A stretch of 64,000 nucleotides of DNA from Alphaproteobacteria bacterium (GCA_029880245.1 JAOUOR010000002.1:1-64000); one strand, 5' to 3'. Shown: positions 49,162 to 58,783, counted from the stretch's first letter. Numbers and translations: made by a program. Notes: generated from the letters alone by a model not told the origin.

Positions 49162-51000
49162 TCATCCCGATTTTAGTGGTAATTTTATCGTCACGGTTGT
49201 GCCTACATCCACAGTAGACTCGATATCCATCTTTCCACCATGGAGCATGACAAGCTCACGTGTAATGGAAAGCCCTAGTCCGGTGCCTTCGTGATTTCTC
49301 GTATATTCACCGGAAACCTGTTCAAACGGTTTAAGGACAGAGGCAAGCTTATTGGGCGGAATGCCAACCCCGTTATCATGAATTTTAATTATGACATGCT
49401 CGGATGATTCATGTACGTCCACCCAGATCATACCCTTTTCGCGGGTAAATTTGACCGCATTCGATAATATATTCAGGAATATCTGGAGCAAGGCACGGCG
49501 GTCCGCCTGTAAGATAATATTTCTGGCTCGTAAATCCGGCTTTTTTAAGGTAACATTACCATCGCTGGCACGCGCCTCAACCATCCGAAAGGCCCTATTT
49601 ATAACATCTTCCAGCCGTACGTCTGTAATTGAAAGCGCGTATTTGCCTTCTTCTATCTTCGACATATCCAGTATATCGGTTATAATATCAAGCAAATGCT
49701 GACCGCTATCATAGATGCTGGCAGAATATTCAAGATATTTTTCATTAAAAATCGGCCCGAGTATCTGGTTTTTCATCATTTCGGAAAAACCGATTATCGC
49801 ATTAAGAGGCGTACGCAACTCATGGCTCATATTTGCTAAAAATCTGGACTTGGCTGCATAGGCTTGCTCGGCTGCGTTCTTGGCAGCGCGCAGCTTTTTC
49901 TCGTGTAAGGCTCGCTCTGTCATGTCCTGCAAGATACCGTACAGGGCGACGACCTCTCCGCTTTCATCTTTTTCACAGCGGCCTTCACAGCGTACATAGC
50001 GCTCTTGCCCGTCCGGGCGGTGTATGCTGAATTCCATATCGTAGTTTTTTTCCTCGATCATGGCACGCTGAAAAATCTGCCCCACGCGGCCTACATCGAA
50101 TTTGTGTACGCGCTCCATGAACCAGTTCATCTCAATCTTGTCTGTCTCCTCGAGATAGCCAAAGATCCGCGCCATTTCCTCCGAACATGAAACATAGTCC
50201 TCTCCAATTGCCCAGCGCCAATGTCCCATATGGCCTATAGCTTCGGCCTCGGTGAGTTGTTGCCGGCGTTTGATCAGATCATCCCTATGTTCATGGATTT
50301 CGGTAATATCTCTTCCTGATGCATAAATATAGCCGTCATCATATTTCTGGCGCCACTCAACCCGGTGTACGTCTCCGTCTCTGGCTTTCATCCGTACTAC
50401 ATAGGTTGTAATCGAAGCATCGGGAATAAATTGATCATCATGATGGAAAAAATCCGTGAGAGTAAAATTTTCCTGTGTTTGCGGATCAGCAATAAAACGC
50501 TCTATAAAATTTCCGTTACAAGAAATGATCTTGCCCTTTTCATCCATCACCACCATCATCTCGTGACTGAGATCAGCAAATACGCCGTAATCCTGAGGTT
50601 TTCTAAGGGAAATAGAAGACTGTACGTCTTTTTTAGAATCTCGCCCGGCTACTTCCAGACTTTGATCTTCGGATAAGGAAACGATCAAATAACGTGCATT
50701 ATTTTGATTTTTCACCCAATCGAAATAAAAACTCCGGATGACCGGATTGCCATAGAGATGGACATCGTGCTCTCCGGACTCCAACGCGGTTAAAGGCTCG
50801 TCATCGTCTAATGCGTCTTCGGAGAAACTGAAAATATCGAGCAGATTATAGGTCTCAAATTCCGATAGGCCCAAAAGCTTTAAAAAAGCATCATTGGCAT
50901 GCTCAATCACACCATCTTCGCGCACAGCGCAGCGCGCTGTCTCGATTTTGGCTGGAACATAGCTATCCCGTGATATATCTAGTAGGCTTTCATCGATCAT
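49162..51000 (-). CDS. PAS-domain sensor histidine kinase
   Basis: A soluble 612-residue kinase. Several PAS domains (roughly 20-125, 135-235 and 245-365, the last with a PAC motif) are followed by HisKA with the phosphorylated His in NMSHELRTPLNA (about 395) and an HATPase domain with NAVKF, DNGVGIP and GTGLGLS. There are no membrane helices and no response regulator nearby, so it is an orphan kinase; the signal may be redox or light-like through PAS cofactors, but this is inference. Confidence 0.93.
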   Translation of the reverse strand: MIDESLLDISRDSYVPAKIETARCAVREDGVIEHANDAFLKLLGLSEFETYNLLDIFSFSEDALDDDEPLTALESGEHDVHLYGNPVIRSFYFDWVKNQNNARYLIVSLSEDQSLEVAGRDSKKDVQSSISLRKPQDYGVFADLSHEMMVVMDEKGKIISCNGNFIERFIADPQTQENFTLTDFFHHDDQFIPDASITTYVVRMKARDGDVHRVEWRQKYDDGYIYASGRDITEIHEHRDDLIKRRQQLTEAEAIGHMGHWRWAIGEDYVSCSEEMARIFGYLEETDKIEMNWFMERVHKFDVGRVGQIFQRAMIEEKNYDMEFSIHRPDGQERYVRCEGRCEKDESGEVVALYGILQDMTERALHEKKLRAAKNAAEQAYAAKSRFLANMSHELRTPLNAIIGFSEMMKNQILGPIFNEKYLEYSASIYDSGQHLLDIITDILDMSKIEEGKYALSITDVRLEDVINRAFRMVEARASDGNVTLKKPDLRARNIILQADRRALLQIFLNILSNAVKFTREKGMIWVDVHESSEHVIIKIHDNGVGIPPNKLASVLKPFEQVSGEYTRNHEGTGLGLSITRELVMLHGGKMDIESTVDVGTTVTIKLPLKSG

Positions 51001-51095
51001 GATTAGGCAATTAAGATAATAATTTGCTAAAAGACGTGCGGATTGTTAAATCCATAATTATCTTACCCTAAACCACCTATCTCTTACAAGGGAGA

Positions 51096-51124
51096 AAAGC
51101 CGCAGACCCAAGGCATGCGGCTTT
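51096..51124 (-). terminator. Terminator of the redoxin gene
   Basis: On the minus strand AAAGCCGCA and TGCGGCTTT pair around an 11-base loop, and the second arm runs into TTTTC. It lies 20 to 50 bases past the redoxin stop codon, so it probably ends the dsbD-like/redoxin transcript. Confidence 0.65.
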
Positions 51125-51146
51125 CGAGGTGTTTATGAGGGGAAAA

Positions 51147-51770
51147 CTAGTATTTTACAGCGCAGCCATAAGGCCATGTCGCCGCTGTTTGTACTTCTCG
51201 TCCGGCAGTAATATCCTCGATAGCCGCCAAGACATAGTTTGTCGCACCTTCTATTGTAGCAGGGTCGGGGCTGGAATCGCTGTCAATCGCGCCGGCATAG
51301 GCCACGCTTCCTTCCGGATTGATGACAAACATATGCGGCGTTGTTTTCGCCTCGTACAGCCTGCCAATTTCGCCTCGTTCATCAAGAATGCGGGTTGTTG
51401 CATGGGCGCCTGCTTCTTCTTCAATCTGGATGGCTTGCTGCGCGCTCACATGACCTTGCTTTTCCGGCGCGGAAGAAACGATCGAAACCCATATGACACC
51501 ATTATCTGTTGCTGTTTTCTGTGTGGCTTGCATATTGCCTGAATCATAGTGTTTTTTGACAAAAGGGCAAAGGTGGTTTGTCCACTCTAAAACCACAGTT
51601 TTTCCCTTATGATCGCTTAAGGCAAAGGCTTCACCGTGAATATCTGTAGCTGAAAAATCAGGAGCGGGCTTTCCGACCTCTATATTCGCGTGAGCCTTAT
51701 AGCCATAGATTGGCAAAAAGGCAGCCATGACTAATAAAGCAACTGTATAAAGTGCAAGTCTCTCGTACAT
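51147..51770 (-). CDS. Secreted redoxin-domain thiol protein
   Basis: A thioredoxin-fold protein (AhpC/TSA-redoxin type) with a signal peptide or anchor (about 1-28) and 207 residues. The active-site region is NHLCPFVKKHY, with a single Cys at the peroxiredoxin-like position rather than CXXC; a second Cys is in the C-terminal PYGCAVKY, conserved in this group. It lies 46 bases after the DsbD-like gene, whose periplasmic domain could recycle it. The exact reductant role is inferred. Confidence 0.85.
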   Translation of the reverse strand: MYERLALYTVALLVMAAFLPIYGYKAHANIEVGKPAPDFSATDIHGEAFALSDHKGKTVVLEWTNHLCPFVKKHYDSGNMQATQKTATDNGVIWVSIVSSAPEKQGHVSAQQAIQIEEEAGAHATTRILDERGEIGRLYEAKTTPHMFVINPEGSVAYAGAIDSDSSPDPATIEGATNYVLAAIEDITAGREVQTAATWPYGCAVKY

Positions 51771-51816
51771 TTCAAGTGTCCTTCCCGTTAATAGAATTAC
51801 GTTTTTATGAAATTAC

Positions 51817-53982
51817 TTAATCTCCAAGCGCTTCTTGTAATGTTTTAGGTGTTAGAAGCTGCGGTAATAACACGGCCCCGCTTCTTTGCCCTGTAACCTT
51901 ATCCTTGGGCGGATAATATACATAGATTGGCACTCCGTTACGCCCGAAGGACTCAAGATATTCGGTAATCTCACCGTCATAATTCGTCCAATCTCCTATA
52001 AAGTAACGAATTTTCTTCTCTTCAAATAATTTTTTTGTGGACGCTATATTGATTGCCACAGCATGGTTGAGTTTACACGTAATGCACCAGCTGGCCGTCA
52101 TTTCCACAAAGACAGGATGCTGCGCAGCAAGGGCTGTTTCTAAAGCCTGAGCAGAGAATTTCTCTCCAAATTCATAATTGCGCGCTGTATTTATACTTTG
52201 CACCGGAGCGTTATTCACCCCCATAAGAGATAAAAACGGCATTAAGAGTGCTATTACAAAAGCGCCATTGCGCACATGCTTTAGAGCAGGTTTTGATGCT
52301 GTTATTTTTGCAATCCGGATAGATAACACGATAAAAAGCATTCCACTTAGGATATAAAGAACGCCGACTGCCCCTTTTTGAGCGCTTAAAACCCAGATCA
52401 ACCAGAGGCTAGACGCAAACATCGGAAGGGCCAAAAATTTCCTGAAACCCTCCATCCATGGGCCGGGACGGGGCAGAATTTTACAGGCTGCGGGAACATA
52501 GCAAAGGAAAAGATAGGGGAAGGCCAATCCAAACCCCAGCGCTGCAAAGACTGATAGAGAGATAAGGGCTGGCTGGACAAGGGCAAAACCTATGGCCGCC
52601 GCCATAAAGGGCGCCGTGCAAGGCGTAGCGACAACAGCCGCTAAAACGCCGGTAAAAAACGTGCCGCTTAAGCCTGCCTTTTGACTTAAGGACTGACCAA
52701 GACCGCCAAACCGGCTAGAAATTTCTATAAAGCCCATGAGATTCAAGGTGATTAGAAAGAACAGATAAGCCAAAGCCCCTACGATCACAGGGTTTTGTAG
52801 CTGGAATCCCCACCCGACAAGAAGTCCTGCGCTTTTAAACATCAAAAGCACGCCTGCAATCACGATAAAGCTGCCCATTATACCGGCTGTGTAGGCGAGT
52901 CCATGCTTACGTGCCAATGACGCCTCTTTTTCCGCTATTTTAACAAGGCTAAGAGCCTTCATCGAGAGAACCGGAAAGACGCAGGGCATCAGGTTCAGGA
53001 TTAACCCGCCAATCAGAGCAAAAATAATAGCACTGATAAGGGTGATTTGATCGGGTTGGATATAATCATCCTGTATATTTTCCACCAAAATGGGCTGTTC
53101 CTTAGTCGGTAGAGTTATTTTATACTCCATGGCATCGTCCCTGTGAAGCTTTATTTCATAGGCGCCTTCAGTATATTTCTGTCCTTTTATAGCCAATAAT
53201 CCGATCAAATTATCCTTAAGTGGCAGCGCCTGATCTCCACGATCATGAACAATCCAGATTACCTCCTCTTCCTCATAAACCTTAGGCTCGGCAGCGTGGT
53301 TAATCATCCCCCGATCCAGCGGAAAAAATTCAAGGTTCTGCCCTTCCAGATTAATACGCTCACTATCTTCAAGAGCCAGTTTTACCAATAAAAACCCGTC
53401 TTTTTCACGATAAGAAAAATCGCCTTCCAGAGTCTCAGGCAAAAATTTGCCTGCTTCCTCGATGTACGCACCATTATCCTTCTTAAAAGCAAGCGGGTCA
53501 TTCAGAGTAACAACCACGCTTTGCGATTCCGGAATGCAAATCTCATTACATACAAGCATGTTTACCTTGGCCCTAAGCTCTATTTTTCCCTCTGCTATGT
53601 TTTCAGGGAAAGTGATGGGCTGCAATAAGGTTACTTGATCGTAATAGCCGTAATTTGAAAGAAAATCAGTGTTAATTTTGTCTGGTATTGGCCATTTTAT
53701 ATCTTTTACTTCAATATCTTGTCCTGATTCCCATTCAACACTAACGGGAAGGCCCGAGTCACCTGGATTTGCCCAATAAACATGCCAATGCTCGGCAAGA
53801 TCTATAGTGATTGCCATTATCAGGCTTTGCCCTGCCTCAACTTTATTGCTCTCCGGCGTAATAGTCACATGCGTAAACGGACCATGCTCATCCATCGCAT
53901 AGGATGGGACTGCAAAACACAAAACAGCAAGATAGATCAGCGTTATTAACTTGAATTTAAAGCCTATAGGAAACTCTTTCAT
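51817..53982 (-). CDS. DsbD/ScsB-like thiol:disulfide interchange protein
   Basis: Transfers electrons from cytoplasmic thioredoxin across the inner membrane to periplasmic proteins. The 721 residues have a signal peptide, an N-terminal domain with the VCNEIC Cys pair, about eight membrane helices with Cys in LMPCVFPV and ATPCTAPFM, and a C-terminal thioredoxin domain with ASWCITCK. All three redox Cys pairs are present. The N-terminal region resembles the larger ScsB form more than E. coli DsbD. It precedes the redoxin gene. Confidence 0.92.
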   Translation of the reverse strand: MKEFPIGFKFKLITLIYLAVLCFAVPSYAMDEHGPFTHVTITPESNKVEAGQSLIMAITIDLAEHWHVYWANPGDSGLPVSVEWESGQDIEVKDIKWPIPDKINTDFLSNYGYYDQVTLLQPITFPENIAEGKIELRAKVNMLVCNEICIPESQSVVVTLNDPLAFKKDNGAYIEEAGKFLPETLEGDFSYREKDGFLLVKLALEDSERINLEGQNLEFFPLDRGMINHAAEPKVYEEEEVIWIVHDRGDQALPLKDNLIGLLAIKGQKYTEGAYEIKLHRDDAMEYKITLPTKEQPILVENIQDDYIQPDQITLISAIIFALIGGLILNLMPCVFPVLSMKALSLVKIAEKEASLARKHGLAYTAGIMGSFIVIAGVLLMFKSAGLLVGWGFQLQNPVIVGALAYLFFLITLNLMGFIEISSRFGGLGQSLSQKAGLSGTFFTGVLAAVVATPCTAPFMAAAIGFALVQPALISLSVFAALGFGLAFPYLFLCYVPAACKILPRPGPWMEGFRKFLALPMFASSLWLIWVLSAQKGAVGVLYILSGMLFIVLSIRIAKITASKPALKHVRNGAFVIALLMPFLSLMGVNNAPVQSINTARNYEFGEKFSAQALETALAAQHPVFVEMTASWCITCKLNHAVAINIASTKKLFEEKKIRYFIGDWTNYDGEITEYLESFGRNGVPIYVYYPPKDKVTGQRSGAVLLPQLLTPKTLQEALGD

Positions 53983-54125
53983 GCTTCTTTCCTTGATATC
54001 CTGACATACAGGGATAAAAAATACGTCTATACGTACAGTATCTTTCTTCGTTTAATCTTGCTTTTGGTTACAAAATCCTACAATATTCCTGATGTTTGTA
54101 CCAATAACCCAAATAGAGACATTCC

Positions 54126-56087
54126 ATGAACACCCCCCTTTGGAGCCCTTCTCAGGATTTTATAGAAAAAACTTTCCTTTACCAGTTCAAAGAGAGGGTA
54201 GAGAGCAAATACACTCAGAAATTAGATGACTATACTGCGTTATGGCAGTGGTCAGTGGCCAACGCGCCGGATTTTTGGGATGAAATATGGGATTTTTGCG
54301 GGGTCATTGGTGATAAGGGCAAAACCACATTTGATGCTGCAGGCGGCATCATGCAGAAGGCTCGATTTTTTACGGATAGCAAACTTAATTACGCAGAAAA
54401 CCTTCTAAAGCACAAAAATGATAATACGGCCATAATTTTCCGTGATGAACACGGGGCCGAGCGCTCTTTAAGCTTTAATGATTTACATGTACGTGTCTCA
54501 AAATGGCAGCAAGCCATGAAGCATATGGGCATCACCAAGGGGGATCGCGTTGCAGGCTATATGCCCAATACACCTGAGACTATAATTGCAGCTCTTGCCG
54601 CTATCTCATTGGGCGCTATTTGGTCATCTGCCTCGCCGGACTTTGGAGTTCAAGGGGTTGTTGATCGATTCGGACAAACCCAGCCTAAACTCTTAATTGC
54701 TGTAGACGGCTACTACTATAACGGAAAAACGGTTGATGTTTTAGCCAAATTAAAAGACGTACAGCCGCAAATCGGGTCATTGGAACGCATTGTGATCGTG
54801 CCTTTTGCCGGATCGAATATGAATATTAGTGATATTCCTTTGTCCGAGAGTGAAGAGAGCTTCATAAATAGCTTTGAACCTAAGGATGTTGAGTTTGCCC
54901 GTGTGGAGTTCAACCATCCGCTTTTCATTATGTTTTCCTCTGGTACAACAGGCATTCCGAAATGCATCGTACATGGGCATGGGGGAACGCTACTCCAGCA
55001 TTTAAAGGAACATATGCTCCAATGTGATGTGAAACCCGATGATAAGGTTTTTTATTTTACTACATGTGGCTGGATGATGTGGAACTGGCTGATCTCGGCG
55101 CTGGGTTGCGGCGCTACGCTTCTCCTGTTTGATGGATCACCCTTTTATCCTGACGGCTATGCCCTTTGGGATTATACGTCCAAGCATAAATGTACGCTTT
55201 TTGGTACGTCTGCCAAGTATATTGATGCGATGAAGGTTAATAATATCCATCCAATGGATAAATATGACCTCTCTAGCCTTAGAACAATAACCTCGACAGG
55301 CTCACCTTTGGTGCATGAGGGCTTTGATTTCGTCTATGAGCATATAAAGAAGGACGTACATCTTGCTTCCATTTATGGGGGAACAGACATTATCTCTGCC
55401 AGTTTTGGCATTGGAAATCCGATATCACCGGTTTATAGGGGGGAGATACAGGGACCAGCCCTTGCCACAGATGTTGATATTTTTGATGAAAACGGTCAGC
55501 CTAAACCTCCAGGAAGCGGCCCAGGCGAGCTTGTCTGCAAGCAGCCCATTCCATCTATGCCTGTATCTTTCTGGAATGACGCCGATGGATCCCGATATGA
55601 GAGCGCTTATTACAAATGTTACCCTGATGTTTGGCATCACGGAGATTGGGTCGAAAAGACGGTGCATAATGGGTTCATTATTCACGGACGCAGTGATGCT
55701 ACCCTTAATCCAGGTGGTGTACGTATCGGCACAGCAGAGATATATCGGCAAGTCGAGCAAGTTGAGGCTGTAAAGGAATCTATATGTGTGGGTCAAAATT
55801 GGGACGGAGACGTACGGGTCATTCTTTTTATCGTGCTGAAAGATGGCTGGGATCTTGATGACAATCTTATCAAGGAGATAAAGGCCGTTATTCGCAATGG
55901 CGCTTCTCCCCGTCATGTTCCGGCCAAAATTATAGCCGTTTCCGATATACCTCGCACAAGAAGCGGTAAAATAACGGAAATTGCCGTCCGTGATATTATT
56001 CATGGTCGCGCTATTAAGAATATAGAAGCTCTGGCTAACCCCGAAGCACTTGAAGAATATAAGGATCTGGAAGCTTTGAAGGCCTGA
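54126..56087 (+). CDS. aacS: Acetoacetyl-CoA synthetase
   Basis: Activates acetoacetate with CoA and ATP. The 653 residues are those of the ANL family, with the AMP-binding motif FSSGTTGIPKCIVHGHGG (about 276-293), YGGTDI, GDWVEKT and the acylation Lys in RTRSGKI near the C-terminus. Together with BdhA it completes the route from 3-hydroxybutyrate to acetoacetyl-CoA. It stands alone in the plus direction, divergent from the DsbD-like gene. Confidence 0.96.
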   Translation: MNTPLWSPSQDFIEKTFLYQFKERVESKYTQKLDDYTALWQWSVANAPDFWDEIWDFCGVIGDKGKTTFDAAGGIMQKARFFTDSKLNYAENLLKHKNDNTAIIFRDEHGAERSLSFNDLHVRVSKWQQAMKHMGITKGDRVAGYMPNTPETIIAALAAISLGAIWSSASPDFGVQGVVDRFGQTQPKLLIAVDGYYYNGKTVDVLAKLKDVQPQIGSLERIVIVPFAGSNMNISDIPLSESEESFINSFEPKDVEFARVEFNHPLFIMFSSGTTGIPKCIVHGHGGTLLQHLKEHMLQCDVKPDDKVFYFTTCGWMMWNWLISALGCGATLLLFDGSPFYPDGYALWDYTSKHKCTLFGTSAKYIDAMKVNNIHPMDKYDLSSLRTITSTGSPLVHEGFDFVYEHIKKDVHLASIYGGTDIISASFGIGNPISPVYRGEIQGPALATDVDIFDENGQPKPPGSGPGELVCKQPIPSMPVSFWNDADGSRYESAYYKCYPDVWHHGDWVEKTVHNGFIIHGRSDATLNPGGVRIGTAEIYRQVEQVEAVKESICVGQNWDGDVRVILFIVLKDGWDLDDNLIKEIKAVIRNGASPRHVPAKIIAVSDIPRTRSGKITEIAVRDIIHGRAIKNIEALANPEALEEYKDLEALKA

Positions 56088-56097
56088 AATAAAAATC

Positions 56098-56126
56098 TTG
56101 CCAAAATTTTCCAGTCATCATAAAGT
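56098..56126 (+). promoter_or_regulatory. Promoter, TTGCCA-17-TAAAGT
   Basis: TTGCCA at 56098-56103 and TAAAGT at 56121-56126 are 17 bases apart. The ATG of the 28-residue ORF begins eight bases after the -10 box, so it would be leaderless. Confidence 0.35.
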
Positions 56127-56133
56127 CACTTTT

Positions 56134-56220
56134 ATGAATTTATTTAAAGTTACTTATACTCTGAACTTTTTAAACGCAGCAGCGGCAAGAGCCTTTGCGG
56201 CAGCCTTTGTGGCTGTATAA
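56134..56220 (+). CDS. Putative 28-aa Ala-rich micro-ORF
   Basis: A 29-codon frame encodes MNLFKVTYTLNFLN followed by an Ala/Phe-rich amphipathic stretch ending VAV. No family known. It fills much of the aacS to aminotransferase gap. The predicted promoter puts +1 on the ATG. It could be a small membrane peptide or a chance frame. Confidence 0.3.
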   Translation: MNLFKVTYTLNFLNAAAARAFAAAFVAV

Positions 56221-56326
56221 TTTCATCCATAGTGCCAAGAGCACGTTTACCCAACACATTAAATAAGTACAGCGTAATAAAGCATTAAGACTTTATATGC
56301 TATAGAGTTGACAGAAAGCAAAAGCA

Positions 56327-57568
56327 ATGCAGACAGTAGAAACAAACAATATGAGCGAACAAAAAATAGAAAATAATAGTGAGCGCGTTGATGAGGGCGG
56401 TGAGAAGCTGAAATTCCGGCCTGTCCTTCATGCACTGACGGCTAATCCAGGCGCAGAAATGATAAACTATGCGCGGGGTAAGACGAATATCATCACTTTG
56501 GGTCAGGGAGAGGGCGATATCCCGACACCGGATTTTATCTGCGAAGCCACTATGAACGCTATGAAAGAGGGACGTACATTTTACGGGCCCGTTTTGGGAC
56601 AAGAGGTTTTACGGGACGCTCTCAGTGATTATTACAGGCGGATTTACAAACTCGATATTCCCTCTAAACGTGTATTTGTGACCTCTTCCGGCTCTACAGC
56701 CATGCATTTATCTTTGGCTGCACTGGTTGATAAAGGCGATGAGGTTATCACAATCACGCCGATCTGGAAAAATCTGGTTGGTGCGATTGAACTGACGCAA
56801 GCCACAGGGAAACAAGTGGCCCTTGATAATGTCAATAATGAATGGAAGCTTGATCTGGACAAGCTCTTTTCTGCGGTGACCGAGAAAACCAAGGTGATTT
56901 TGATAGTTACGCCCTCTAATCCAACAGGCTGGACAGCCACTAAGGAGGAAATGAAGGCAATTCTCGATTTTGCAAGAGAGCGGGATATATGGATTCTCTC
57001 CGATGAGGTCTATGGCCGCCTTGTTTATGAGGGTGTACGTGCGCCAAGCTTTCTTGATGTGGCGCAAGAGGACGATCTTCTGCTGGTTGTGAACAGCTTT
57101 TCTAAAAGCTGGGCCATGACGGGCTGGCGATTGGGCTGGATTGTCGGACCGGAAATTGCCGAAGCCAAAATTCGTGATGTCGCACTTTATAATAAACTTT
57201 GCCCGCCTAGTTTCACACAATATGGCGCTGTGGCTGCTCTGGAGGCAGGAGAAGAGTTCCTCAAAGGGCAAATCGATAAATGGAGGAAAAATCGCGACAT
57301 TGTCGTTAATAGACTAGGTAAGCTTGAGAATGTGCATATGTCCTACCCAAAATCTACTTTTTATGCTTTCTTTAAAGTTGATGGTGAGCCGGATTGTATT
57401 GAATTCACCAAGCGTCTCATTGATGAAGCTGGTGTATTACTATCTCCGGGCAAACCTTTTGGTGATGTTTGCAAAGGGTATATCCGGCTTTGCTTTGCCG
57501 TATCAGAAGCCAGACTCAATGAGGCACTGGATAGGTTAGAAGCTGCGATAAATAAAGGTAGATCATGA
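56327..57568 (+). CDS. Class I/II PLP-dependent aminotransferase
   Basis: Transaminase of the aspartate-aminotransferase-like fold, 413 residues. The motifs are NPTGW near 200, DEVYGR near 227, the PLP Lys in SFSKSWAMTGWRLGW (about 257-271), and the substrate Arg in GYIRLCFA. The N-terminal 25 residues are a poorly conserved extension; a second ATG eight codons in is possible. Substrate is unclear; aspartate or another amino acid is likely. It overlaps the methyltransferase gene by four bases (ATGA). Confidence 0.9.
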   Translation: MQTVETNNMSEQKIENNSERVDEGGEKLKFRPVLHALTANPGAEMINYARGKTNIITLGQGEGDIPTPDFICEATMNAMKEGRTFYGPVLGQEVLRDALSDYYRRIYKLDIPSKRVFVTSSGSTAMHLSLAALVDKGDEVITITPIWKNLVGAIELTQATGKQVALDNVNNEWKLDLDKLFSAVTEKTKVILIVTPSNPTGWTATKEEMKAILDFARERDIWILSDEVYGRLVYEGVRAPSFLDVAQEDDLLLVVNSFSKSWAMTGWRLGWIVGPEIAEAKIRDVALYNKLCPPSFTQYGAVAALEAGEEFLKGQIDKWRKNRDIVVNRLGKLENVHMSYPKSTFYAFFKVDGEPDCIEFTKRLIDEAGVLLSPGKPFGDVCKGYIRLCFAVSEARLNEALDRLEAAINKGRS

Positions 57569-58101
57569 GAGGCTATTTCGGCATAGGCGTTGAAGGGATC
57601 AGCAAGGAACAAAATGTCGGCACAATTGTACGCTCAACCCATTCTTTTGGCGGCAGTTTCTTCTTCACTATTCAACCTGATGTTGATATTAAGGCTCTGC
57701 GCTCCAGCGATACATCCGATGCGTTTAATCATATGCCCTATTACCAATATGCAAATCCTGATGAATTAGCTCTGCCTGAGGACTGTACGTTAGTTGGCAT
57801 AGAGCTTACTGATGAATCCATTGTAATGCCTAGCTTCCGGCATCCTTTGCGCGCAGCGTACGTGTTTGGCCCCGAAATGGGAAGCCTATCCAAAGAGACT
57901 CTCAAACATTGCGATCATGTGGTAAAAATACCGATGAAATTTTGTGTCAATGTTGGTGTTGCCGCTGCTATTACCATGTATGACCGGATGATCTGTCTGG
58001 GTCGTTTTGCCGAGCGGCCTGTACGCCCCGGCGGACCGATAAAAAGGGGCAAAAAGCCGAAACCCCATAATCACCGCAGAAAAACGCGGAAAAAGATCTA
58101 G
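57565..58101 (+). CDS. SpoU/TrmH-family RNA methyltransferase
   Basis: 2'-O-methyltransferase of the SPOUT superfamily, 178 residues, probably acting on tRNA or rRNA. Recognisable SpoU features are NVGTIVRSTHSFGG (about 17-30), YVFGPEMGSLS (about 98-108) and the C-terminal knot MKFCVNVGVAAAITMYDR. The tail is basic (RRKTRKK), suited to RNA. Specific target unknown. It is coupled to the aminotransferase by a four-base overlap. Confidence 0.88.
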   Translation: MRGYFGIGVEGISKEQNVGTIVRSTHSFGGSFFFTIQPDVDIKALRSSDTSDAFNHMPYYQYANPDELALPEDCTLVGIELTDESIVMPSFRHPLRAAYVFGPEMGSLSKETLKHCDHVVKIPMKFCVNVGVAAAITMYDRMICLGRFAERPVRPGGPIKRGKKPKPHNHRRKTRKKI

Positions 58102-58138
58102 AATTTCTTTGCCATATTTAGATTTTAGCAAGGTTTTA

Positions 58139-58147
58139 TGCTATACT
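58139..58147 (+). promoter_or_regulatory. Extended -10 promoter before usg
   Basis: TGCTATACT is a TG-extended -10 element 36 bases before the Usg start codon. No strong -35 was found, as is usual for extended -10 promoters. Confidence 0.45.
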
Positions 58148-58182
58148 ATAAGGGTATAAGGGACTTATGGGAGGTATGCTCT

Positions 58183-58446
58183 ATGGCAGATCTGAGGAAA
58201 CAATTAGCAGATTTCAGGCTGACGACTGCTCAGATATACTATCATATGCCCGATCATCAAAGTCTCCTGCAGGAATATATTTGGCAGGATTACGATATTT
58301 CACCGCAATTTCCTGTCCTAAAGAAATTTTTGGATTTCTGGGTCGAGGAGATTGAAGGTACGCTCCACTCCGTATATGTAGCTAAAAGAAAATTAATCAC
58401 TGATAGCGACATGGGCTTTGCAGATTTTGAATGCACACTCAACTAA
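58183..58446 (+). CDS. usg: Usg family protein
   Basis: A small alphaproteobacterial protein of unknown activity. The 87 residues carry the family pattern: LTTAQIYYHMPDH, then LLQEYIWQDYDISPQFPVL, then LDFW, then LHSVYVAKRKLI. A longer frame starting 15 codons upstream exists, but the chosen ATG has a GGGAGG Shine-Dalgarno eight bases before it and fits the family N-terminus. It converges with the ferredoxin gene. Confidence 0.88.
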   Translation: MADLRKQLADFRLTTAQIYYHMPDHQSLLQEYIWQDYDISPQFPVLKKFLDFWVEEIEGTLHSVYVAKRKLITDSDMGFADFECTLN

Positions 58447-58451
58447 ATTTT

Positions 58452-58766
58452 TTAATCACTATTTTGGGCCAAAGTGACCTGAAGGCCGTCAAGTTCTTCA
58501 TCCATAATAATCTGACAAGACAATCTTGAATTATCCTGTAAATCGAAAGCTTCATCCAGCATATCTTCTTCTTCCTCGCGTTTAGGAGGAAGTTTATCCA
58601 GCCACCCCTTATCAACATAAACATGACACGTGGCACAAGCACAAGCCCCACCACATTCTGCCTTAATAGGAAGCCTATACTCACGGATAATTTCCATCAC
58701 CCGCCAGCCCGAAACAGCTTCTAATTCACGAGTTTCACCGTTTTTGTCCTTAACAATCAGTTTCAT
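58452..58766 (-). CDS. [2Fe-2S] ferredoxin, adrenodoxin type
   Basis: Electron-transfer protein of 104 residues with the adrenodoxin cluster motif CGGACACATC, with ligands spaced C-X5-C-X2-C, and the fourth Cys in SRLSC near 83. Members act in Fe-S cluster assembly or with P450 and hydroxylase partners. No isc genes adjoin it; it starts 17 bases after the membrane-protein gene on the same strand, so the two are probably co-transcribed. Partner not identified. Confidence 0.94.
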   Translation of the reverse strand: MKLIVKDKNGETRELEAVSGWRVMEIIREYRLPIKAECGGACACATCHVYVDKGWLDKLPPKREEEEDMLDEAFDLQDNSRLSCQIIMDEELDGLQVTLAQNSD

Positions 58767-58783
58767 GGTCCGTCCTTCAGAAT

